A stretch of DNA of 64,000 bases from Odontocerum albicorne (GCA_949825065.1 OX463848.1:40938766-41002765); one strand, 5' to 3'. Counted from the first letter of the stretch, positions 52,025-63,130 are shown. Translations and numbers: made by a program. Notes: generated by a model from the sequence alone, not told the origin.

Positions 52025-52710
52025 GTTAAATAAAACTAAGTTCATGGTGTTTGGCCGGCAGGATCACGCAGGAACACGTCTTACATTGAACGGTGCTGAT
52101 ATAGAGAGAGTGGAAACATTTAAATACCTTGGAAGTATCCTAGTGGAAGACCTCGACCCAGAAACCGAAGTCAAGTGCAGAATGGAAACATCTCGTGCGG
52201 CTTTTAGTAAAATGAGAAGCGTATTCTGCGATGATAATCTAAACTTGAAACTTCGACAACGGCTAGTCAAATGCAATGTTTGGTCAGTGTTATTACATGG
52301 AGTGGAATCGTGGACCCTCAAAGTTGGTAGTATGAACCGACTGGAAGCATTCGAAATGTGGATGCACCGGAGAATGCTACGGATACCCTGGACGGATATG
52401 GTCAGCAATACAAGGGTTCTTTAAAGAGCCAAAGTTGATAGAGAGTTGCAGACTAATATTAAAATCCGAAAGGTGTCCTATTTGGGTCATATACTTAGAG
52501 GATAAAAGTACAAATTACTGCACATGATCATCCAAGGCAAAATAGAGTGTCGAAGAGGTGTTGACAGGAGGAAATTCTCCTGGCTCCGCAATATACGTGA
52601 TTGGACAGGTATAAGGAGCGTTCGGGATCTTTTTCGGGCTGCCGGGGACAAAGATGCCTACTCTCAGGTGATATTCAGCATTGGGGGAACGTGACATGAC
52701 ATTGAGAAGA
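52025..52710 (+). mobile_element. LINE C, 5'-truncated, long open stretch
   Basis: MVFGRQDHAGTRLTLNGADI to MNRLEAFEMWMHRRMLRIPW is one open frame from 52044 to the stop at 52422-52424. The stop falls in the C-terminal domain, which continues as KVDRELQTNIKIRKVSYLGH with later changes. The 3' end is GAGAAGAAGAAGTAAG. It faces away from the LINE C end at 51.3 kb, giving a head-to-head pair about 0.4 kb apart. Confidence 0.88.
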
Positions 52711-52714
52711 AGAA

Positions 52715-53025
52715 GTAAGAGATTGTTACATAACTATGTTATATACAACGAAACAAGGTTGTACTGTATACAACGAAAATATAATACGGAATAAAACCAC
52801 AAGGATAAATTATATTAATCCCACATAAAATAATCATTAAAAATAATTCGAAGTAATAAAAAAATGATTATATGAAATACCTAAATTAGGAGAAATTCTA
52901 ATCCATTAGTCTGACTACAGAGACACGAAACTACTTAAGCCATTTTTTACCATTTTACCTGCAATTATATCCATTATATTTCTCCATTATTGGTCACAAA
53001 AAAATAATTGACACGCAAGCACTAA
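52715..53025. other. Spacer, nothing recognised
   Basis: A+T-rich, no supported feature. Confidence 0.45.
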
Positions 53026-53029
53026 TTCC

Positions 53030-53870
53030 TAATGTGACTGACTTCTATAATATGGATGAAAGAAACACCCCCTAATTCTTAGGTCAGGGGTTATTGGTCT
53101 ATGACTTTTAGAAGAAATGTGCCCGATGGACATACCTAAATAATAAAACATTACTTCTAACGCGGATTCATTCCCACGTCGGTGTGGGTCGTCGTTCTCA
53201 TTGCTGGACCTCGTAGTCAAGAATCCCCTTGGTATTCCAACGTCAATATTTAACTGTTCATCCACGTCGATCATTTGATTTTCTGTGAGAAAAAAGTCCG
53301 ATCCTAGAAGTGCTTTCCTCCTGCAGGTTTCACATACATGTGGATTCTGCTGAGTCACCTGGCAATGTTGACTCATGTTCACAGCGCATTGACTGTTTCT
53401 CACACGTCTAGCCGTTGAAATGACATCAGCCTGAGAACAGATAGTTGTCCACCCTCTACGGTCCTGAGCCATTTGATCCCAGTTTTCAGGCACCCCGCAC
53501 AAATTCAGCGACTCTCGTAGACTGTCCTTATAGCGCTTACTCTACCCACTAACACTTCGCTTGCCCAGTACTTCCCTGTACAAGACGCGTTTTGGGAGCC
53601 TATGATCGCCGAAGCGTATTACATGTCCAGTCCAGCACAATTCCGCCTTTACAACTATATCCTCTGTAGGTTTATAGTTGCAGGACCGAGACATTTGTAA
53701 CATGATCAATCCAAAGGATACAAAGAATACGACAAAAAACGTTGGTGGAATATTTCAAGGCTTCAAATGTACCGTCTATAGAGAACCCAAGCCTCAGCCC
53801 ATAGAGAAATGTGGGTAGAATAATGTAGTATAGAAAACGCTGTCATTCATTTTAGCAACATCATGGATTA
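53030..53870 (-). pseudogene. LINE post-RT region (third RTE-like family), broken
   Basis: Minus strand, about 53660-53400: VVKAELCWTGHVIRFGDHRL, PKRVLYREVLGKRSVSG, then a stop, then KRYKDSLRESLNLCGVPENW and DQMAQDRRGWTTICSQADVI. This is the G-H-V-x-R-x-x-D-x-R-x-P-K ... R-Y-K-D-x-L-K ... A-x-D-R-x-x-W-R pattern after RT in a widespread LINE type. Upstream stop codons and no RT core: inactive. Confidence 0.85.
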
Positions 53871-54079
53871 TGAATGAGTTAATTCATCAGTAAAAAGAGT
53901 ATGTTTAACCGGTCGACCCTGTATTGATTTTTCTCAGCCGGTAACTGATATTTGAAATTTAATTAAACACGATACTTGTCAACGATAGTTTTTGAATTGG
54001 GAAATAACTGGTGTTAATAAGGGATCTTGATATAAATTCAATCCAGCAATCTAATTTACTTTTTCCACGCTGGCGAACA

Positions 54080-54206
54080 ATCCACTTGAAAAAATATGTT
54101 TAACCCAACTTGTTTCAAGTCATACTCGTTAATTTGGAATACCCCTGAAGATGAATCGCATATGAATTGAAACTAGTTGGGTTCAATATATATTTTCAAG
54201 TGGATT
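54080..54206. mobile_element. HHR foldback element, family 3
   Basis: Arms AATCCACTTGAAAAAATATG (54080) and TATATTTTCAAGTGGATT (to 54206) are inverted repeats with inner AACCCAACTTGTTTCAA and TTGAAACTAGTTGGGTT. Only 127 bases; no similarity to families 1 and 2 beyond the ribozyme-like core. Confidence 0.8.
54142..54183 (+). ncRNA. Hammerhead-like motif with ACTAGT helix III
   Basis: Helix I ACCC/GGGT, core CTGAAGA (54145-54151), T, poorly formed helix II, GAAA (54169-54172), helix III ACTAGT (54172-54177), cleavage base T, GGG. Helix III changed from ACCGGT to ACTAGT but remains self-complementary. The weak helix II argues against strong activity. Confidence 0.5.
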
Positions 54207-54349
54207 AAATAATGTCTCAATTTAAATTGTCTTTGATCCTAAGTCCTTTTGAAAATTATTATATGCAACAAATAAATAATGAATAAAGGATGAACAACAT
54301 TTAAAAAAATATATTTTATTCCAAAATAAGAAGCTTGGCAACATAAGTA

Positions 54350-54600
54350 ACATTAATGCTGAAGAGATACGTGCACTTATAAAAAAACGTGGATTGTCAA
54401 TGTATAAATATTGGTGGAATAAAGATATCAAAAATTAATATTTGGATAAAATAGATATTTAAAGTACGATAAAGAAAGGAGCTTTAAAGCGATTTGGACA
54501 CGTGGAGATGATGAATGGTGAAAAAAATGACTAAGTGAGTATACAAGTCAGAAATACAAGGTGTGCGTAGTTGAAATAGACCGAGGAAAACTGAGATGTA
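54350..54600 (+). mobile_element. LINE B fragment
   Basis: GAAGAGATACGTGCACTTAT, GATTGTCAATGTATAAATAT, GCGATTTGGACACGTGGAGA and ATAGACCGAGGAAAACTGAG in LINE B order. Confidence 0.7.
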
Positions 54601-54604
54601 ACAT

Positions 54605-56340
54605 TATTAGATAATTTTGTAATTTCGCGTAAATGTAACGACACTTTGCGTGCATGACATACAACTTGTTATATAATATCGCATTTTCGTGTAAATGCAA
54701 CGACACTTTGCGTACATGAGATATTACTTTTTACACGCATTTTCGTGTAAATCCAACGACAATTTGCGTGCATGAGATATAACTTTTTATATAACATCGC
54801 ATTTTCGTATAAATCCAACGACAATTTGCGTGCATGAGATATGTTATAACTTGTTATAAAATATCGCATTTTCGTGTAAATACGACACTTTACGTGCATG
54901 AGATATAACATTGTTATATAATATCGCATTTTTGTGTAAATGCAACGACACTTTGAGTGCATGAGATAAAACATTGTTATATAATATCACATTTTCGTGT
55001 AAATGCAACGACACTTTGAGTGCATGAGATATAAAATTGTTATATAATATCACATTTTCGTGTAAGTGCAACGACAATTTGCGTGCATGAGATATGTTAT
55101 AACTTGTTATATAATATCGCATTTTCGTGTAAATGCAACGACACTTTACGTGCATGAGATATAACATTGTTATATAATATCGCATTTTCGTGTAAATCCA
55201 ACAACAATTTGCCTGCATGAGATATGTTATAACTTGTGATAAAATATCGCATTTTCGTGTAAATACGACACTTTACGTGCATGAGATATAACATTGTTAT
55301 ATAATTTCGCATTTTCGTGTAAATGCAACGACACTTTGAGTGCATGAGATATAACATTGTTATATAATATCGCATTTTCGTGTAAATGCAACGACACTTT
55401 GAGTTCATGAGATATAACATTGTTATATAATATCACATTTTCGTGTAAATACAACGACACTTTACGTGCATGAGATATAACATTGTTATATATTATCGCA
55501 TTTTCGTGTAAATCCAACGACAATTTGCCTGCATGAGATATGTTATATCTTGTTATAAAATATCGCATTTTCGTGTAAATACAACGACACTTTACGTGCA
55601 TGAGATATAACATTGTTATATAATATCGCATTTTCGTGTAAATGCAACGACACTTTGAGTGCATGAGATATAACATTGTTATATAATATCGCATTTTCGT
55701 GTAAATGCAACGACACTTTGAGTTCATGAGATATAACATTGTTATATAATATCACATTTTCGTGTAAATACAACGACACTTTGAGTGCATGAGATATAAC
55801 GTTGTTATATAATATCCCATTTTCGTGTAAATGCAACGACAATTTGCCTGCATGAGATATGTTATAACTTGTTATAAAATATTGCATTTTCGTGTAAATA
55901 CAACGACACTTTACGTGCATGAGATATAACATTGTTAAATAATATTGCATTTTCGTGTAAATGCAACGACACTTTGAGTGCATGAGATATAACGTTGTTA
56001 TATAATATCACATTTTCGTGTAAATGCAACGACACTTTGAGTGCATGAGATATAACATTGTTATATAATATCACATTTTCGTGTAAATGCAACGACACTT
56101 TGAGTGCATGAGATATAACATTGTTATATAATATCACATTTTCGTGTAAATGCAACGACACTTTGAGTGCATGAGATATAACATTGTTATATAATGTCAC
56201 ATTTTCGTGTAAATGCAACGACACTTTGAGTGCATGAGATATAACATTGTTATATAATATCACATTTTCGTGTAAATGCAACGACACTTTGAGTGCATGA
56301 GATATAACATTGTTATATTATATCGCATTTTCGTGTAAAT
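54605..56340. repeat. 63-bp satellite, about 27 units
   Basis: Unit: GAGATATAACATTGTTATAT, AATATCGCATTTTCGTGTAA, ATGCAACGACACTTTGAGTG, CAT, with some units of about 68 (TATGTTATAACTTGTTATAA). 63 is divisible by 3, so the minus strand has long frames repeating a 21-residue peptide (SHALKVSLHLHENVILYNNV). These are not genes: the frames are bounded only by units of other lengths. The right third is the most uniform. Confidence 0.97.
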
Positions 56341-56504
56341 CCTTTTAATGTAGTAGAATAAATTCAGCTTATACCCACTTGTGTCACCAGCAACCAATAA
56401 TATACGAGTATATGATATTTCAAAATATGGCTGCTCGGTAAAAACAAAACAGACAGATTGTTTTACAAACGTTAAATAAATTATTAAAAAATATATTATG
56501 ATTT

Positions 56505-56715
56505 ATATACTTCTCGAGGCCGAGCTCGCCCTCTTATTGCTGAGGGAATATTTCAATTGGGAGGATGTTATAAGATGAGCCCAGACCGTTTGATGGTTTC
56601 TCTCTCAAATGTGTTTTCTTTTCCATTACCTTATATATCATATTTATTATTTTATGATATGTATGTTCACATTATTTTGCTATCAATAAACATATTGTTT
56701 TTTTTTTTAATATTT
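56505..56715 (+). mobile_element. LINE L 3' end
   Basis: GGAGGATGTTATAAGATGAG, CCCAGACCGTTTGATGGTTT and TTTTGCTATCAATAAACATA, the plus-strand version of LINE L at 31.3 and 33.0 kb. Confidence 0.7.
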
Positions 56716-56879
56716 AAAATATAAATATCATTTTCTCCTGTATTCTTCGAAAGCTCAGTTGTGATGCCATCACATCCTGACGATTTATTGTGAGAGTGTT
56801 TTCTTTTTCCCTTCCAAGAACTTTATGGTTTTTATTTTTCTATGACAATTGACGTGACATCGATATTTTAATTTTTATA

Positions 56880-58140
56880 TATGTGTAGAGCTGAGTACAA
56901 ACGTTTTTCTATTCATTCACTACAACTTTATGCCAGCTGTTTTATTTCCATGTTTACATGCAATGATACGTGTTCTTGGTTATTATTTAATCTTCATATA
57001 TGCATGTATATAGGTAGAATTGAGTACAACAGTTTTTCTATTCATTCAGTACAACTTTATGTCAGCTGTTTTATTTCCATGTTTACATGCAATGATACGT
57101 GTTCTTGGTTATTATTTAATCTTCATATATGCATGTATATAGGTAGAATTGAGTACAACAGTTTTTCTATTCATTCAGTACAACTTTATGTCAGCTGTTT
57201 TATTTCCATGTTTACATGCAATGATACGTGTTCTTGGTTATTATTTAATCTTCATATATGCATGTATATAGGTAGAATTGAGTACAACAGTTTTTCTTTT
57301 CATTCACTACAACTTTATGTCAGCTGTTTTGTTTTCATGTTTACATTCAATGATACATGTTCTTGGTTACTATTTAATTTTCATATATGCATGTATATAG
57401 GTAGAACTGAGTACAACAGTTTTTCTATTCATTTACTACAACTTTATGTCAGCTGTTTTATTTCCATGTTTACATTCAATGATACATGTTCTCGGTTATT
57501 ATTTAATTTTCATATATGCATGTATAAAGGTAGAACTGAGTACAACAGTTTTTATATTCATTCATTGTTGAATTTTCATACGAGTATATGTATAGAGCTG
57601 AGTACAAAAGAGCTGAGTACAAAAGAGCTGAGTACAAAAGTATTCATTCACTACAACTTTATGTCAGCTTTTTTGTTTCCATGTTTACATTCAATGATAC
57701 ATGTTCTTAATTTTTATTGAATTTTCATACATGTATAGAGATGAGCACAAAAGTTTTTCCATTTAATGATCCATGTTCTTGGTTATTGTTGAATTTTCAT
57801 ATATTTATAGAGCTGAGTATAAAAGTTTTTCCATTCATTCACTACAACTTTATGTCAGCTGTTTTGTTTCCATGTTTACATTCAATGATACATGTTCTTT
57901 GTTATTATTGAATTTTCATATATGTATAGAGCTGAGTACAACAGTTTTTCCATTCATTCACCACAACTTTATATCAGCTGTTATGTTTCCATGTTTACAT
58001 TCAATGATCCATGTTCTTGGTTATTATTGAATTTTCATATACGTATAGAGCTGAGTACAAAACTTTTTCCATTCATTCACTACAGTTTTATGTCAGCTGT
58101 TTTGTTTCCATGTTTACATTCCATGATTCATGTTCTTGGT
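56880..58140. repeat. 129-bp satellite, about 10 units
   Basis: GAGTACAA marks starts at 56893, 57022, 57151, 57280, 57409 and 57538, exactly 129 apart. Later units are shortened and irregular. 129 is 43 codons, which creates a plus-strand frame of 279 residues repeating a 43-residue block (QLYVSCFISMFTCNDTCSWL inside). It has no signal peptide or domain and I treat it as an artefact. Confidence 0.97.
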
Positions 58141-58144
58141 TTAA

Positions 58145-58555
58145 ATTTATTTGTCACTAAATTGACCTTTTTAAAGAGATCTTTAGTTTCATAGTGGTTT
58201 CCATGAGCTTCAATATCTCTACATATTTCAGTTTTATAATTAATTTCGTCCCTGTGACATAGCTTTGTATTGTACGTTTTTATGAATTCTCATGGATATA
58301 ATAAAACCTCTTTCCATCAAGGCTTTTCTTCGGCTTATCTCTTCCCAAGTTCCATCTGATATCCAAGATTTACGGTAAGGGCTAGATGTTTTACGACACT
58401 GGTGTACTTTATAATACTAGTTTTATTTTTTAAGTAATTTTCAGGTACTTTTAGCAGTTGGGTGGTATATTGTTGTTTTTCATTGATTTGGGTACGAAAT
58501 TTATTAAAATTAGTATGTTTTTGGATATTGAAGTGATAAGTGATGAATATGAACT
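58145..58555. other. Spacer, nothing recognised
   Basis: A+T-rich; an 82-residue minus frame shows no family signal. Confidence 0.5.
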
Positions 58556-58559
58556 TAAA

Positions 58560-58930
58560 ATTGTTACGTGGCCATACGTTCACCAGATTGTATTGTATAT
58601 AATGGAAATATAATATACCAATTGCTACGTGTCCATACGTTCACCAGATTGTATTGTATATAATGGAAATATAATATACCAATTGCTACGTGGCCATACG
58701 TTCACCAGATTGTATTGTATATAATGGAAATATAATATACCAATTGCTACGTGACCATACGTTCACAGGATTTTATTGTATATAATGGAAATATAATATA
58801 CCAATTGCTACGTGGCCATACGTTCACCAGATTGTATTGTATATAATGGAAATATAATATACCAATTGCTACGTGGCCATACGTTCGCCAGATTGTATTG
58901 TATATAATCAAAATATAATATACCAATGTA
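58560..58930. repeat. 61-bp tandem array, 6 units
   Basis: Unit TTGCTACGTGGCCATACGTT, CACCAGATTGTATTGTATAT, AATGGAAATATAATATACCA, A; very uniform. Confidence 0.97.
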
Positions 58931-58959
58931 ATACAATTGATGTAAACATAGTAGTTCAT

Positions 58960-59105
58960 TCTTTCTTTCGATGGTCTTACAGCCCATTTCGAGCTTTGGC
59001 ATTCGTCAATCTTCGCCTCCGATTCCTCCTGTCTTCCGCCACGACCCTCCAATCCTGCGCCGGCAACAGCCGGGTTGCGTCCCTCTCAACTTCGCCCTCC
59101 CATCT
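58960..59105 (-). pseudogene. LINE C-terminal fragment
   Basis: Minus strand: VERDATRLLPAQDWRVVAED, then RRNRRRRLTNAKARNGL, matching the last residues (W-x-x-V-A-x-D-R) of an RTE/R1-like LINE ORF. It ends at the border of the 61-bp array. Confidence 0.6.
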
Positions 59106-59254
59106 CACCCTAAATATAGTACATAGTATTTAATCTGTGTTAGGTAGTATGTATGTGCCTACCTACAGCTTTTTGATATTTTTTATGTATAATTGTTAAT
59201 AATTATTATAGTAATATGATAAATACTCACTTAAAATTATACATACAAACATAC

Positions 59255-60105
59255 CATCACTCCATTTCCCTGTCAGGGTAGGTAGAGAGGACAGAGCACC
59301 ATACTTTCTTTACTCGGCATATATCCTTTGCTCCTTCCATACTTTTTAATACAACTTCTACGATTTTCTGTCTTTCAGCTTTTCCTACTTTCAGATTATC
59401 ATTCACTTGATCCAACTGTTCTTTCCTTGGTCTTCCTTTTATACGCTTTCCACTTATTCGTATATCTGGTTTGTTAGCCTTTCTTTATTCATTCGTTCTA
59501 CATCCCTGAACCAATTCAACGTACTCTTATTCATCTTAACACATCAGCATTAAGTTCACATTCATCCCTTATCACTTTGTGGCGGTCGTCGCATGATATT
59601 GTCGCATACATACGGTCAATGACCGATGAAACGACCTTCGGATTCCTCGATAAATTATTGTAAACAGTCCGAAGGTCACATGCCGGCCATTGACGCCGGC
59701 CAAGCGACCGCACCACACGCCAGAGAGAGAGAGAACGCACCACGGCTATCTCACCAGTTCCGTATTTAGATGAATACCCACATACGACAATAAACCGTTT
59801 CTGCATTCACAGAAGCGAGACGTAAGCATATCGCGAGCGCACTCTCGTGCACATTCCAAAAAGATATAAATACCTACGTTACTATAAAAATAAACACTCT
59901 CTCTTTCCGCATTGCGATTTAACGAGTTTATTTATTTATCAACAACCATCATCATCTCTTCCTTAACGACCGATTCCCTAAAACTTCTATCCGTATTGTA
60001 TCATACATTGTTGCTCCATATATTCTTCTTAATGCACGCATCTCTATAGCGTTTATTCGGCTCACCTCAGTCTCTTTCCCCTCACTTCAAAATTATAATA
60101 TAATA
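59255..60105 (-). mobile_element. LINE B copy split by a solo LTR
   Basis: 59255-59577: CCATTTCCCTGTCAGGGTAG (3' end), CTTCTACGATTTTCTGTCTT, ATTCACTTGATCCAACTGTT, TTCATTCGTTCTACATCCCT, TTAAGTTCACATTCATCCCT. 59983-60105: TCCGTATTGTATCATACATT, ATATATTCTTCTTAATGCAC, ATCTCTATAGCGTTTATTCG. Together the longest LINE B in the window, still frame-broken. Confidence 0.85.
59578..59982 (+). mobile_element. Solo LTR 3, 405 bp, duplication ACTT
   Basis: Starts TGTGGCGGTCGTCG, ends CGATTCCCTAAA, flanked by ACTT at 59574-59577 and 59983-59986. A TATA-like GATATAAATACC and AATAAA lie near the 3' side. Aligns with LTR 1 (start TGTGGCG, end TTCC-TAAA) and LTR 2 (GACCGATGAA). No internal region. Confidence 0.82.
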
Positions 60106-60109
60106 ATGG

Positions 60110-61095
60110 TCGATAAATCATTCATTTTAATAAACAAATATTATTCAACAACTTAGTTACATTACATTTTTTTGCTGTTTTTTTCTTCATGTAAATAACT
60201 TAAGGTTATACAAATATCATTCGGTTAAAATAATTTAATTTTTTAATCTATGCAATTACAGCATCTTAAATATAAACACGCTTGCAGACTGGCAATTCAC
60301 GCTCTAAATAACAGAAAAGCTTAATGTTTGCTTGTGGATTAAGGAGAATTAACAAGATTTTCACATTTCCAAGATTTATGCCACCCAGTACTGTAGCATT
60401 ATTTAACTTTATTACGAGCAAAAAGAAAATAACATTTTTAGTTTTGGTTCCCTTTAAAAAATATGTACGTATGTGCTAGAAATAAAGCCATTAATTTCGG
60501 GAACACACAGGTATATGTTTTCGTAAAACTACCAGATAACATAAATAAGTAGGAATACCATAAATATTTACTAGAAGATACGGCTGAAACAGGAATAAAA
60601 ACACCAACGTGTATACTGAAAAAAAAAAACAGTGACGTAACAAGAATCTCCTGCACTTGGTCGCAATACACAAAATCTGGGCCCCTTTGCACAAAATATA
60701 ATCAAATTGTACTCGTAGTTTGGGAATAAGGTGGAATCCTGACTGCCAAGGCAAAGCATGTATAAATATGTTGTTTATAGTTAAGTCATTAACGTTGTGG
60801 AGGTTTAATCTGTTCACCGCGTTAAAAATCAAATTTCACGAATCCTGTGCGCGGCACAATTTCGGCGTTTTTTAATTTCTAAGTTTAAAGGTGTATTTTG
60901 TTTAAAACCACTGATATTTGATTACACCACCAAGTAAACATGACACATAAGTAATTTTCTTATAATAAATAATAGTCATTACTCTTAAAGAGACTCATTA
61001 AATAAAGGACATAAACTAAACATTACGTAAAATAAACAAAGGAATGCTACGATCAAAGTAATGATTCATTACACTCACCCAATCAAATGCATATA
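60110..61095. other. Spacer with one HHR terminal arm at 60765-60812
   Basis: ATGTTGTTTATAGTTAAGTC then ATTAACGTTGTGGAGGTTTA at 60765-60812 is the complete end of the HHR foldback family, minus-oriented and truncated after about 45 bases. The remaining A+T-rich sequence shows nothing I can support. Confidence 0.65.
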
Positions 61096-61100
61096 GCACT

Positions 61101-61215
61101 AGTAATGTTTATTTACGTAAGAGAGACTTAGTAATGTTTATTTACGTAAGAGAGACTCAACGCAGGACTCGATCCGCGCGACAGGTCGTTACATGTGACG
61201 CAATAGCTGGAAATA
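61101..61215 (-). repeat. 29-bp direct duplication beside an S2-like SINE
   Basis: AGTAATGTTTATTTACGTAA GAGAGACTT is doubled at 61101-61157. The minus strand from 61215 carries box B GGATCGAGTCC at tRNA-like distance from CTATTGCGTCACATG. Confidence 0.55.
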
Positions 61216-61436
61216 TTGAGAAACCAAAAAAATTTGGCGCTCTGTTTATTCAACAATATCTCATAAACTAATATATTATTTGACAAGGTTTTCAGAGATG
61301 TCGCTAGAATAAAGATTATTTTAAATTTAAATTCCATTTTCATTCCGGTTTTGTGTCATTCTTTTTAAGTATTTGTGATTTGAAACTTGGATTGTCGTCA
61401 GATCACAGGCGTTTGTGCTTCCCGCGAGGAACACGT

Positions 61437-61651
61437 TAAAGACATTGTAATTTATTTTTATCAAACACTGTTTATTCCACTTTTTTGTGACGGTATAACC
61501 CTACCGGTTTCAAGGCTTTCATTTAATCTTCAGGGGAGCACAAACAAGACTTGTTTGTGCTCCCCTGAAGATTAAACGAAAGCCTTGAAACCGGTAGGGT
61601 TATACTATCACAAAAAAGTGGAATAAATATTGTTTGATAAAAATAAATTAG
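61437..61651 (-). mobile_element. HHR foldback element, copy 7
   Basis: Palindrome centred near 61550 (ACAAACAAGACTTGTTTGTG), truncated at both outer ends (GTTAAAGACATTG on the left, AAATAAATTA on the right). Both arms keep the hammerhead core, but GATGAGG has become GATTAAA, so helix II is damaged symmetrically in both arms. Confidence 0.88.
61499..61599. ncRNA. Pair of hammerhead-like motifs, helix II damaged
   Basis: 61499-61536 (minus) and 61562-61599 (plus): CCC, CTGAAGA, T, altered helix II, CCTT, GAAA, ACCGGT, A, GGG. Core intact on both strands; helix II cannot form as in the 49-kb copy. Confidence 0.5.
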
Positions 61652-61679
61652 CATGTATAAATTCTTACTATTTATTTAT

Positions 61680-62095
61680 GTAAACACTTTATTGTAAAAA
61701 AAAACAATTTAATGGGCTTATTACTAGGCGGCAATCTCTTTCAATCAACCAGACAAAAGTAAATAAAAGGAGTTACGTGGTCGCAAATAAATATTCAAAC
61801 GATTATTTATCTTAATGAAATTTGTGAACAAATAATAATTAAAGTAAAATTGAGATATCGTCAATCAAAGAAAAAGGATGTGATGGGGAAGAGGAAAGAA
61901 AAATCAAGAAAGAAACACGTTATAGTACTGACTAGCAATTAAAAGTTTTTTCAGTCGCTTCTTAAAGCAGGCCAAGGATGGAGCGAGTATAACATTGCTT
62001 TGCAACTCTACTATATGCAGATGCGAGAAAACACTCAATCTTATGACCGCAGCCACCACCTTCCTATATTTTTTTGAGATGTTTTTAATCATTCA
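61680..62095 (-). mobile_element. LINE J 3' end with C-terminal coding part
   Basis: Minus-strand frame near 62092-61904: SVFSHLHIVELQSNVI then APSLACFKKRLKKLL, the typical end of Jockey/CR1 ORF2. The 3' UTR and tail match 15.1 and 21.8 kb, ending at TTTATTTATGTAAACACTTT (plus strand). Confidence 0.78.
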
Positions 62096-62099
62096 GTAA

Positions 62100-62420
62100 T
62101 ATTGAGATTGATTCTCGAGCGAATGAATCTTCTTTGTCTACTTTCTATATAATAACTATTATTATTTGCAATTCAGTGTATGTTTTTTTTTGCAAACAAA
62201 ATAAATCAATATATTCTTTTTTTTTCATGTGTTACATACATATATGAGTATATTGTATATATTAAACAAAATTGAATATGCTAAATAATAAACCAAAAAA
62301 GTAATTGTTTTTGTCTTAATCCATTTGGGGTGGGTTAAGAATTTTTTTTTACCTTTCTATTCATGTACACAGCTACGAGTATCACCTCGTTCACATCCAT
62401 ACATCTCGTCAAAATGATCT
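62100..62420. other. A+T-rich spacer
   Basis: Low complexity, nothing recognised. Confidence 0.5.
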
Positions 62421-62424
62421 TGTG

Positions 62425-63130
62425 TTTCTCATAATTCTTACCTGTTCCCCTCAGTGAAAAAATCTCAAACTACTTTCTTCTACTCTTTACTAGGCCTGTA
62501 TTTTCTTCGCTTTTCATTAATTTCAGGTATATATATATCGTGGGCTCAATACTATAACTAGGTGACTCAAAATTCTCCATTCTGAGAAAATGGCGTTCTT
62601 AGTTTTGAGGCCCTTTTGTCTGGTAATTCCTCTTTAATGATAAGGTAACGCTCTAATATTTTTTATGAAACTAATAAAAGAGGTTTCAATAGATCGTAAG
62701 ATGTAAGTTATATGAACTTAAGATATCTACTTTAAGTATTTTTTAGTATCCATGTTTACGACTTACCTAATTAGTAAAATGCTAAATAACTCAGTTGAGA
62801 TATAATATTTTAAGATACCTGTTTATAGCATTGGAAATCCCCTTCGATGAGCAATCCATTCATGTAAATAACTCAAAACCGCCAAATTCCTAGTTACCTA
62901 GTTTTAGTATTGAGCCCACGATATATTTGTTTCGTAAGTCTTTTGTAACTTATTTATCAAAAGCGCTAGTATTAAACAAAACAGTATAAATACTAATACT
63001 GTTATTATCATGCCCGAAATGTGAGAGAAAGCAAATGAAGAAAAAATTTTGTGTAATATAAGATAAAAAATCAAAATTAAGACAAGCTTCCAAAAAATAT
63101 TATTTTTACGAACGGTCTCAACTGTGTCCC
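62425..63130. repeat. Repeat M, copy 2
   Basis: Same order of blocks as 7.76-8.29 kb, including TCTTTACTAGGCCTGTATTT (the unoccupied MITE-1 site), TTATCATGCCCGAAATG and TTTTTACGAACGGTCT. Carries MITE-2 instead. Confidence 0.65.
62539..62920. mobile_element. MITE-2, 382 bp
   Basis: Inverted ends CGTGGGCTCAATACTATAAC and (reversed) CGTGGGCTCAATACTAAAAC, continuing TAGGTGACT/TAGGTAACT, flanked by ATAT on both sides (TA-type duplication). No coding capacity. Copy 1 of repeat M lacks it. Confidence 0.85.

Noticed and set aside
52064..52408. 114-residue minus-strand ORF
   Set aside because: Antisense shadow of LINE C, repeated in the same way over the 18.2-kb copy.
54669..56287. Several minus-strand ORFs of 100-170 residues
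   Set aside because: All repeat a 21-residue block from a 63-bp satellite; the length divisible by 3 keeps the frame open.
1374..58930. CRISPR array
   Set aside because: The tandem arrays have contiguous monomers without unique spacers, no cas genes are near, and the sequence is clearly eukaryotic.
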